Shown here one piece after another: positions 11,401 to 23,400 of a stretch of DNA of 64,000 nt. How positions within the stretch are numbered: the stretch's first letter is position 1; every line of letters starts with the position of its first letter. Source of the DNA: Brevibacillus formosus (lineage in GTDB: Bacteria > Bacillota > Bacilli > Brevibacillales > Brevibacillaceae); assembly GCF_003013405.1 (NCBI RefSeq), contig NZ_PXZL01000001.1:124001-188000 (forward strand), given 5' to 3'. The notes under the pieces are model-generated. The model was not told where the DNA came from, searched no databases, and was given only the letters and a program-made list of their open reading frames with translations. Made by a program: the position numbers and the translations under genes.

Positions 11401-14400
11401 TCTTTTTATCGGATCATGTTGTAAAAGGAAAGAGAATCCTGCCTGGGGTTGCTTATCTTGAGATGGCTCGAGCTGCTGCGGATCTAGCAGCAGGAGCGTT
11501 GGAAGACGAGCAATACGCGATGGAGCTGAAAAATGTCGTATGGGCGCAACCGATTGTGGTGGAAGAAAAGCCAGTTCAGGTACACATCGGTATTTATCCT
11601 GAGGATAACGGCGACCTTCACTACGAGATATACAGCGAACCGCAAGTAGACCAGGCTGAATCGGTGGTACACAGTCAAGGGAGTGTGGTGTTTGCAGGGA
11701 TCACCGCTGCACCCACGCATAATCTCGATGCGCTCAAAGCCCAATGCAGCTATCGCACGCTTCATGCCAGTGAGTGTTATGAAGCCTTTCAAACAATGGG
11801 ACTTGTCTATGGGCCAGCTCAGCAAGGAATCGAGCATGTGTATGTGGGAGAGGGACAAGTATTGGCCAAATTAGCCATGCCTTCCAAGGTTGCCGAGACG
11901 CAAGGAGAATTCGTCTTGCATCCGAGCATGCTGGATTCGGCCTTACAATCCTCTATCGGATTATTGCTGGGCACAGGCGATACAGCGATTCTGAAGCCAA
12001 TTCTGCCATTTGCACTGGAGAAGCTGAGCATTTTTAGCCAAACTTCTTCCCGGATGTGGGTATGGATTCGGCAGGCTGGCGGCAATAGGACGGGAGACAA
12101 GGTACAGAAAGTAGATATTGATTTGTGTGACGACCGAGGAACGGTTTGTGTGCGTATGCAGGGCTTCTCGGCAAGAGTGCTGGAAGGCGAAGTAGAGGCG
12201 ATGGATTCTAAAGGGAAGCTCGGAACGCTGCTGGTTCATCCCGAGTGGAAGGAACGAGCGGTTGTGAGCAACGCCGAAGTCCCTGACTATGCACAGCGAG
12301 TCGTGATAATGGTAGAACCGGATCGTGTTTCTTGGAACAATCTCCAAGCCTACTTGAATGGAGTCCGTTGCATTCCTTTGCGCTCCCCGCAAAAAGGCAT
12401 TGCCGAGCGTTTCATTGATTATACGACGCAGGTAGTTGAGGAAATTCAAGGGATTTTCAAGCAAAAAGTACGCGGCAAGGTATTGGTTCAGATTGTCGTT
12501 CCCGTGCAAGTGGAACAGCCGTCTTTCACCGCTTTCTCTGGACTCATGAAAACGGCGAAATTGGAGAATCCCAACCTGATTGGTCAGGTACTGGAGGTAG
12601 AATCGGGCGACGACGATTTCGAGATTGCTAAAAAAATAAATGAAAATGCACGCTGCCCATTGGATGTTCAGATTCGATATCAATCTGGAAAGAGATATGT
12701 AGCTGAGTGGGTAGAACTGGATGCTCCACAAGAGACGAGCATTCCGTGGAAAGACGGTGGGGTTTATCTCATCACTGGCGGGGCAGGCGGGCTGGGTTAT
12801 ATTTTTGCCAACGAAATTGTACAGAAGGTTCAACAGGCGAACCTGATTCTGACAGGACGTTCCCCATTGGATCAAGAGAAGCAAGGTAAGCTCCATGACT
12901 TGAAAAGATATGGAGCAAGAGTTGAATACCGCCAAGTTGATGTGACGCAGAAACAGGAAATGGCAGAGTTGATCCGCACGATTCAACAGGACTATGGACG
13001 ACTTCATGGCATTATTCATAGTGCTGGCGTGCTTCGTGACAGCTATATCCTCAAGAAAAACAGGGAGGAAGTCCAAACGGTTCAGGGTCCGAAGGTTACG
13101 GGTCTCATCAATCTGGATGAAGCCAGCAAAGATGTAGAACTGGATTTCCTAGTGCTGTTTTCCTCGGTGGCTGGCAGCTTGGGGAATATCGGACAAGCTG
13201 ACTATGCGTGCGCCAACGCCTTTATGGACGGATTTGCCCATTATCGCAATGGATTGGTTGCGTTACAGCAACGTCACGGACAGACATTGTCCATGAATTG
13301 GCCGTTGTGGAAAGAGGGCGGAATGCAGGCTGACGCAGAGGCAGGTGACATGTTGAAGCATAGCATGGGAGTAGTCGCTATGCAGACTTCGACGGGTATT
13401 TCAGCTATGTATCAGGCCTTAGCCTCCGGAAAAGCCCAGGTCATGGTGATGGAAGGCGATCTGGCTAAGCTCAAGCAAACACTGCTTTTGCAAACACCAG
13501 ACAACAGTTCTCAAACGAAGCATTCGGTATCAGTGGATACCAGCAGTCTGTTGCAAAAAGTGGAATTTGCTTTGATGCAAACCGTGTCGGAGCTGCTTCA
13601 GGTTCCTACCACGGATATTGATGGCAAAGTAGAGCTGTCTGAACTCGGATTTAATCAGGTGCTACTGACTGAATTCGCCACCAAGCTTAGTCAGCAATAT
13701 CACATTGGGCTGAGTCCGACTGCATTCGTGGAGTATCCGACGCTTCAGCAGCTTGCATCCTATTTACTGGAAGAGTCTGAAGACATGCTGGTAAAACAGA
13801 TACAGCCAGTTGAAACGATCACACCAACCAAGGTAGAGCAAAATGAAAAACAAGCGACTGCCATTGTGGAACAAAACGTTCTTCACGAGAAAGCGACTCA
13901 TTTTGTGAAAAAGGAATTTGCCGAGGTGCTGCAACTGCCTGTGAATCGAATCGAAGAAGATGCCTCGATGGAGACATACGGAATTGATTCAATTCTATCC
14001 ATGAAATTAACCAACCAATTAGAGAAAAGCTTTGGCTCACTGCCGAAAACGTTATTTTTTGAGTATCAAACGATTCAAGAATTGATCGGTTATTTCTTAG
14101 ACTCCTATCGAGACAAATTCATTGAAATCTTGGGTCTGAAGGAACAGCAGGAAACAGTTGTTACCCGAGAAACAGCATCCGTGACAAAAGAAGAAAACAC
14201 GTCGAAAAGGCAAAGGAACAGCCATCGCGGAAGAAGTCGCAAAGGCTCACGGTTCATTTCGGAACAGAAGGAAACCCAACCAGCTAAGGGTGCTTTGGAC
14301 ATTGCGATCATTGGGGTTTCTGGACGTTATCCAAAAGCGCGGAATACGCAAGAGTTCTGGAACAATCTGCGCGATGGAAAGGATTGCATAACGGAGATCC

Positions 14401-17400
14401 CCAAAGAGCGCTGGAACCACAATCTGTATTTTGATGAGGATAAGAACAAACGGGGGAAAACCTACAGCAAATGGGGCGGTTTCATAGATGGTGTTGATCA
14501 ATTCGATCCGCTGTTCTTCAATATTTCGCCTCTGGAAGCAGAAATCATGGACCCGCAGGAACGCTTATTCCTGGAGTGTGTATATGAAACCTTAGAGGAT
14601 GCAGGCTATACCCGTGAATCTCTCGGATCGTCTCAAGGGTTTGGACATGGCGGTAATGTCGGTGTTTACGTAGGTATCATGTATGAAGAGTATCAGCTGT
14701 ATGGTGCACAGGAAACCATGATGGGCAGACCAATGGCCCTTGGCGGAAGCTTCTCATCTGTAGCGAACCGTGTTTCTTATTTCTTTAATTTCCATGGTCC
14801 TAGCGTAGCCGTTGATACCATGTGTTCCTCCTCGCTAACGGGCATCCATTTTGCCTGCCAAAGCTTGCTGCGCGGTGAATGCGAGGTTGCGATTGCGGGT
14901 GGTGTCAATGTTTCCATTCACCCAAATAAATATTTGATGCTCGGACAGGGAAAATTTGCTTCCAGCAAGGGACGATGCGAAAGCTTTGGACTTGGCGGTG
15001 ACGGCTATGTCCCTGGAGAAGGTGTCGGAGCGGTACTGCTTAAGCCTCTGGCGAAAGCGATTGCCGATGGAGATCAAATTTACGGTGTGATAAAAGGAAG
15101 CGCCATTAACCATGGCGGCAAAACAAATGGCTACACCGTACCTAATCCGAATGCACAAGCGAGTGTAATTGGACGTGCCTTGAAGGAGGCTGGAATTGAT
15201 CCACGGACGATTAGTTATGTGGAAGCTCACGGCACAGGTACTTCTTTAGGAGATCCAATAGAGATTGCAGGCTTGACCAAAGCCTTCCAGGCGTACACAA
15301 CAGACAAGCAGTTCTGCTCAATTGGATCAGCGAAGTCCAATATCGGGCATTGTGAGAGTGCAGCGGGAATTGCCGGGATAACGAAGATCCTGTTGCAGCT
15401 AAAACACGGACAACTAGCACCGTCCTTGCATGCGGAGGTGCTAAACCCGAATATTGATTTCAGCACGACTCCGTTTGTCGTACAGCAAGAGCTGGCGGAG
15501 TGGAAACGTCCTGTCATTGACGGTCAGGAAATTCCAAGACGCTCCGGTGTGAGCAGCTTTGGTGCGGGTGGCTCGAATGCCCATGTCGTTATTGAAGAAT
15601 ACATTCCAGAATATGAGAAACGTCCTGCGATCCAAGTAAGTCAGGCGAATCCAGCGATCATTCTATTGTCAGCGAGGAACGAAAGCCAGCTCCACGAACA
15701 GGCACAGCGTTTACTAGCTGCGATCAAGGATCAGTCCATTTCTGACCTGGATTTAGCGGATATTGCTTACACGCTTCAAATTGGGCGAGAAGCCATGGAA
15801 GAGCGACTGGCTGTGATGACAAGCTCCATTCAAGAGCTTCAGGAAAAGCTGACGCAATTTGTAGATGGACAGGAAAGCATCACAGATGTTTTCCGAGGAC
15901 AGGTGAAAGGCAACAAAAAGACAATCGCCGTGTTTGAAGCGGATGAAGATTTGCAAAAGGCAATCGATGCTTGGATAAGCAAACGAAAATACGCCAAGCT
16001 CCTTGATCTGTGGGTAAGCGGAGGCGTGGTTGATTGGCAAAAGCTTTATAGTGAGAAGAAACCTCGTCGCATTAGCTTGCCTACGTATCCTTTTGCAAGA
16101 GAACGTTATTGGATTCCTCAGATGGATACGCAATTTGCGCGCGAAGTGGCTGCAGCATCAGAAGGGACGCTTTTCCTTCACCCATTGCTTCAGAAAAACA
16201 CTTCTGAATTGTTGGAACAGCGGTATAGCTCTACCTTCCGTGGACAGGAATTTTTCTTGGCCGATCATGTTGTGAATGGACAGCAGCTCTTACCGGGTGT
16301 CGCCTATCTCGAAATGGCACGCGAGGCAATCGATCAGTCAGCGGGAGCCTTGAAAGCGGGACAGAATGGCATGACGCTCAAAAATATTGTGTGGGCCAAG
16401 CCAATTGCTGTCGATGATCAACCAGTCGATGTCCATATTGGTCTTCAGTTGGAAGACAGTGGAGAGATTGGCTATCGAATCTACAGTGAGCATGCAGGAA
16501 ATGAAGCAGAGGAGATTGTGCATAGTCAGGGAAGTGTCGTATTGCATTCGCTTGTCGAGACGCCCACGCTTGATCTCGCTATGCTACAAGCCGCGTGCAG
16601 CCATAGTATTTTTAGTGGCAGCCAATGCTATGAAATCTATAAAGCAATGGGAATCCAGTATGGTCCAGCGCTGCAAGGAATCGAGCAAGTTCATAAGGGC
16701 ATGGAGCAGGTCTTGGCTAAGCTGTCTTTACCTTTCGCTGTATTGGGGACAGAAGAACAGTTTGTGCTGCACCCAAGTATGATGGATTCGGCTTTGCAGG
16801 CGGCGATTGGTTTATTTATGGGGGCAGATGACTGGAGTCTCACTCACCAGCTTGATTCGTTAAAGCCAATCTTGCCTTTTGCGCTGGATGAGCTAGAAAT
16901 CTTCAATCCATGCACGCCGCAGATGTGGGCGTATATTCGTTACAGTGATGGCAGCAATGCTTCTGATCCTGTACAGAAGCTCGATATTGACTTATGTGAC
17001 GAGCACGGAAATGTTTGCGTCAGAATGAAGCGTTTCTCCTCTCGTAAGCTGGACGGTAAAGCGATAGACTTCAAAGCTACAGACGGACAAGGGATGTTGA
17101 TGGTTCATCCTTGCTGGAAGGAACAAGCAGGTGTTCAAGAAACGGAGAATCCTGCCTATGCACAGCATATCGTGATGATGACAGAAGGTTTTGAATCGTC
17201 GCTTGCAAGCATATCAGCACAGATGAACGAAGTGCGCTTGATTCCTTTGCAAACCCAACAGGATGGCATTGCCGACAGGTTCGAGGCCTATGCTTCCCAA
17301 GTATTTTTGGAAATCCAAAGCCTCTTCCAACAAAAGATACTTGGCAAAGTGTTAGTGCAGGTCGTCGTTCCTGACAAAGCGGAGCAATCATACGTAAGCG

Positions 17401-20400
17401 GGCTTTCCGGCTTGTTGAAAACAGCCCAGCAGGAGAATCCAAATCTAATCGGCCAATTCATTGAAATAAACCCAGGAGAACAAGCAGCAGAAATCGTAAA
17501 CAAGCTGCAAGAGAATGCCTGCCATCCTATGGACGACCGAATTCGCTATCAAGCGGGCAAACGTTATGTACTGGGCTGGTGCGAAACCAAGCCATTGCAT
17601 GATGAGGTCACGATTCCGTGGAAAGATCAAGGAACCTATCTGATTACGGGTGGGGCAGGCGGTTTAGGGTTGATTTTCGCAAGGGAAATCGCGAGTCAAG
17701 CGAAACAGGCAACCTTAATTCTCACCGGACGTTCTCCTTTGCCAGAAAATAAACAAGCGATGCTTCATGAATGGCAAAGGTCAGGGGCAACGGTTGTCTA
17801 CCGTCAAGTTGATGTGACGGACAAGCAGGAAGTGGTCCAGCTCATCCAAAGTATTCAACAGGATTTCGGAGGTCTTCACGGCATCATCCATAGCGCGGGT
17901 GTCGTTCGAGATAACTTCATCCTCAAGAAAACGACCGAAGAATGGAACCAAGTGGTAGCGCCAAAAGTGGCGGGTCTTACGAATTTGGATGAGGCAAGTA
18001 AAGATCAGCCTCTCGATTTCTTCGTCCTCTTTTCTTCGATAGCAGGAAGTATAGGAAATAGTGGTCAGGCAGACTATGCTTGCGCGAATGCCTTTATGGA
18101 TGGCTATGCGAAATATCGGAATGAACGCGTGCAGGCAAAGCAACGTCAGGGTCAAACAGTCTCTATCAACTGGCCGCTCTGGAAAGAGGGCGGGATGCAA
18201 GTAGATGAAGCAGTTGAGGAGATGGTGAAACAAAGGGTTGGAATGATCGCCTTGCAGACTGCGACGGGTATTCGCGCTTTTTATGAAGCCGTAGCTACTC
18301 GAAAAGATCAGGTGATGGTAATGGAAGGAGATTTACAACGCCTCCACGCAGCAGTGGTGGGAAGACCGAAGACAACAGAACGGGAAGTCAAAGCTTCTGC
18401 CGTCATACAACCAACAAGTCATCATTTGCCAAAGGAAAAAGCGATCTATTATTTCAAAAAGCTGGTCTCTTCCGTGATCAAGCTGCCAATAGACCGAATC
18501 GAAGCAGACGCCTTGTTGGAAAAGTACGGAATTGACTCGATTATGGTCATGCAATTGACAAATGAATTAGAAAAAACGTTTGGCTCGTTGTCGAAAACAT
18601 TATTTTTCGAATATCAAACCATCGAAGAAATTGCGACATACTTCCTGGCATCGCATCGAGAGCAAATGATGAGTATCCTTGGCGTGGATGAGAAAGAAGC
18701 ACCGACGGCATCCCCTGTTAAAAAGTCGAGCGTTGAACCGGCGATCCACAACCGCAGGAGCAGAGGCTACGTGTTGAAGGAAACGACGAGAGAAACCAAA
18801 CCAGCAAATGACGCCTTAGACATTGCGATTATTGGAGTCTCCGGCCGTTATCCAAAAGCTAGAAATATGAGTGAGTTTTGGCGTAACCTGCGTGATGGCA
18901 AGGATTGTGTCACAGAAATTCCCGAAGAGCGCTGGGATCACAGCCAGTTCTTTGATCCAGATAAGAAAAAGCAAGGAAAAACCTACAGCAAGTGGGGAGG
19001 CTTCCTGGACGGTGTTGATCAATTTGACCCGTTATTTTTCAATATCACACCAAGAGAGGCTGAAATCATGGACCCGCAAGAGCGTTTGTTCTTGGAGTGC
19101 GTCTACGAGACTTTAGAGGATGCCGGGTATACTCGTGAATCTCTAGGCTCGACACCTGGCATGGGCCTAGGCGGTAATGTCGGTGTTTATGTCGGAGTCA
19201 TGTACGAAGAATACCAGCTCTATGGAGCTCAGGAAACGATGCTCGGCAGACCGATGGCGCTGGCAGGAAGTCCAGCCTCCATTGCGAATCGGGTTTCTTA
19301 TTTCTGCAACTTCCATGGACCTAGCATGGCGGTCGATACGATGTGTTCCTCTTCCCTGACAACCATTCATTTGGCTTGCCAAAGCTTACAGCAAGGAGAA
19401 TGCGAGGCTGCTATCGCAGGTGGTGTCAACATTTCCATTCACCCTAACAAATACTTGATGCTTGGACAAGGCAAATTCGCATCCAGCAAAGGACGATGCG
19501 AAAGCTTTGGTATCGGCGGCGACGGGTATGTACCTGGCGAGGGGGTTGGGGCAGTCCTGCTTAAACCACTGGCGAAAGCAATTGCCGATGGAGATCAAAT
19601 TTATGGTGTGATAAAAGGAACCGCGGTTAACCATGGAGGAAAAACGAATGGATACAATGTACCCAGCCCGAATGCCCAAGCTCGGGTTATTGGACGTGCT
19701 TTCCAAAAAGCCGGAATCGATCCACGGACGATCAGCTATCTGGAGGCACACGGCACGGGGACTTCTTTAGGCGATCCCATTGAAATTACGGGCTTAACGA
19801 AGGCTTTCCAAGCGTATACAAATGACAAACAGTTTTGTGCCATTGGATCGGCGAAGTCCAACATCGGGCATTGTGAAAGTGCAGCGGGCATTGCTGGGGT
19901 GACGAAGGTGCTATTACAGCTCAAGCATGGACAATTAGCGCCATCCCTACATGCAGAAGTGCTCAATCCGCATATTGATTTCAGCATGACGCCGTTTGTT
20001 GTTCAGCAAGAGCTGGCGGAGTGGAATCGCCCTGTCATTGACGGACGGGAAGTTCCACGACGTGCCGGTGTGAGCAGTTTTGGTGCGGGCGGATCGAATG
20101 CCCATGTAGTGATTGAAGAATACATTCCAATAACGCAAGAGCAGCCTATTGTAATGGCAAGTCCGCAAAATCCTGCGTTGATTCTCTTGTCGGCCAAGAA
20201 TGAAGAGCAGCTTCAGCAACGGGTTCAACGACTGCTCGAAGCCATTGCCGAACAGGGATTGTCTGATGCGGATCTAGCTGAAATGGCGTATACCCTGCAA
20301 GTGGGACGAGAAGCGATGGAAGAACGTTTGGCCGTGATTGCGGGCTCGATGATTGAACTTGAAGAGAAATTGAAGCAATTCATAGGAAAACAGAAGGACA

Positions 20401-23400
20401 TTGAAGACCTGTATCACGGACAGGTAAAACGTCATAAAGACACCTTGGCAATCTTTGCAGCGGATGATGATATGCCGCAAATGATTGATTCCTGGATGAG
20501 CAAAGGAAAATACGGCAAATTGCTGGACGTTTGGGTCAAAGGCCTGAACATTGACTGGAGCAGCTTGTATGGTGAGAGAAAGCCTCGCCGGATTAGTCTT
20601 CCAACCTACCCGTTTAGCAGAGAAGCTTATTGGGTGCCTGGTGGATTTACATCATTTACAGGTGCAGCATCCCTATCCACATATGAGCCAGACATGCGCA
20701 TTATGAAAAAGCAATGGAAGGCTTGCCCAGCAATGCCAACCAAGGTACCTCATCGAACGATAGGTATTTTCACAACGGATGAAACGAAGCATTTGGCGCT
20801 TCAACTGTCCAACCATTTCGCTAAGAGTGAAATCTTAGAGCTGAACGAGCTCGAATCACGATTCCATCAGGATGAGACGGAGTGGAAAAACTATGATGGC
20901 ATTGTAGATTTGGTCGGTTGTGGATATCAGCAGACTGATTTGCTGGCTTGGATTCCATGGCTGCAACAGCTCATTGAGAATGGCCATAAGGAAGGCTTGA
21001 AGCTATTGGGTGTGACAAAGGGCTTGGAATCCTTCCAGAATGACTCTGTCAATTTGGCGGGTGCCTCACGCGTTGGTTTGTACCGCATGCTGCAAAGTGA
21101 ATACAAGCATCTGCAATCACGTCATGTGGATTTGGAGCCATTGGCTGATGGAGAAGAACTTGCGCAACGGATTGCAGCAGAGTTTCTCATTGATGATCAG
21201 GAAACAGAGGTTTGCTATCGAGCGGGTGAGCGTTATAGCGCTTATCTTCAGGAAGAGCTGGTGGCAAACAGTCAGGAGCCAGCGCTTGTTTTCCCTGAGA
21301 ACCATGTTCTATTGATCACTGGCGGTACACGAGGACTTGGGTATTTATGCGCCAACCATTTTGTAGAGCATTATGGCGTCAAAAAACTGGTGCTCACAGG
21401 GCGAGAAATTCTGCCGCCGCGCGAGCAATGGGGAGCCTATGAAACGCAAAGCACTTCCGCAGCAAAGAAAATTCGGGCAATACAAGCTTTGGAAGCGCAA
21501 GGCGTTCAGGTTGAAGTCCTATCTGTATCCTTAACTGATGAAGAGGCTTGGCAACAGCATTTGCACGAGTTGAAACAAACGATGGGGCCTATTGGCGGCG
21601 TGATCCATTGCGCTGGTTTTAGCGATGATCAAAATCCTGCGTTTATTCGCAAATCGACGGATGGAATTCGGCAGGTATTACAACCGAAAGTGGCTGGGCT
21701 GCATACGCTATACGAATTCTGCAAAGACGAGCCTTTACAGTTCTTCGTTCTCTTTTCATCTGCTTCCGCAGTCATTCCATCCTTGGCAGCGGGACAGAGT
21801 GATTACGCGTTATCCAATGCCTATATGGATTATTTTGCAGAGGCACATGCTGATTCTTGCCCGATCGTCAGCATTCAGTGGCCGAGCTGGAAGGAAACAG
21901 GGATCGGTGCAGTCACGACCAAAGCCTATCAACAAACAGGACTCGTACACATCACTGACGAGCAAGGACTGCGATTACTGGATCACATTCTTTTGAAAAA
22001 GATGGGTCCTGTCGTGTTCCCGGCAGCCATCAACCAAGAGCTGTGGGAACCCCATCAATTGCTGCAACACAAAAAGCAAGAAGCTTCCGCTGCGAACCTG
22101 TCGCCTCACCGTCCACCAGCAGGCAATCCGACGAAAAGCTCAGTGGATCTTGTGAAGACAGCGCAAACAAGACTAATTGAGCTGTTTGCGAAAGAGCTGA
22201 AAATAGATCCTGCCAGATTGGAGATAGACAAGGAGTTTCCAGACTATGGGATCGATTCGGTGTTACTGGCACAAGTCATGAATGAGATCAGTAAATGGTT
22301 GGGCAAGGACTTGGACCCGACGATTTTATATGAATATCCCACCATCGAAACACTTGCAGAATGGCTAACCAGCAATCACGGCGATTCCATCTCTGACGAA
22401 CTGACGCTGACTTCTCCTGAAATGAGCGACCATCCGAAGAGTCAGCCCATCCGTAGGGAGACTGTGAAAAGCCAGATGGTGAGCAGTCAGGCTACCCCAT
22501 ATAGTCAGGCAAATCCATCTGATATTGCAGTAGTGGGGCTCTCTTGCCGTTTTCCGGGTGCTCGTAACGTGGACGAATATTGGAAGTTGTTAGCGGAGGG
22601 CCGTTCAGCCATTGGGACTGTACCCAAGGAACGCTGGGGTTATGAAAATTCCTATCATGCAGGACTTCTGGACAACATTACTGCTTTTGATCCTTCTTAC
22701 TTCCTGATCGCAAAAGAAGATGCCAAGGCCATGGACCCGCAAGCCTTATTGGTATTGGAGGAAAGTCTTCACCTATGGCATCAGGCAGGATACACACCGA
22801 AGGAAATCAAGGGAAAATCGGTAGGCGTCTACATCGGGGCAAGAAGTAATCATCGCCCAAGTGAAGAGCATCTTCATCAAACACAAAACCCGATTATGAC
22901 CGTGGGACAAAACTATTTGGCCACAAATATTTCCCAGTACTTCGATCTTAGAGGTCCGAGTATGGTCATCGATACCGCATGCTCTTCGGCCTTGGTCGGG
23001 ATGAATATGGCGATTCACTCCCTTCGTAGTGGAGAGATTGAGGCTGCTATCGTCGGCGGAGTTAACGTGTTAAACGGTGATGAAGCGCATCGGATGTTCC
23101 ATCAAAGAGGAATTTTAAGCGAAGAGCCAGCCTTCCATATTTTTGACAGGCGTGCGGGCGGCCTCGTATTGGGAGAAGGCGTAGGAATGGTTCTATTGAA
23201 GACCGTGGAGCAAGCACTGGCTGATGGTGATGAAATACATGCCGTCATCAAGGGAGTAGCGGTCAACAATGATGGACGAACGGCAGGTCCAGCCACCCCG
23301 AATTTGCAAGCCCAAAAAGAGGTTATGCTGTCGGCACTGGCAAAAGCTGGCGTGAAGCCGGAACAAATCAGCTATATAGAAGCAAACGGCTCGGGTTCAG

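Noticed and set aside
11961..13076. 371-codon open frame on the minus strand
   Set aside because: It lies fully opposite the module 2 DH/KR region, has no familiar domain, and is explained by the codon bias of the long plus-strand gene.
14298..20640. KS repeats as insertion sequence or transposon
   Set aside because: The repeats are coding KS domains in frame; there are no terminal inverted repeats or transposase genes.
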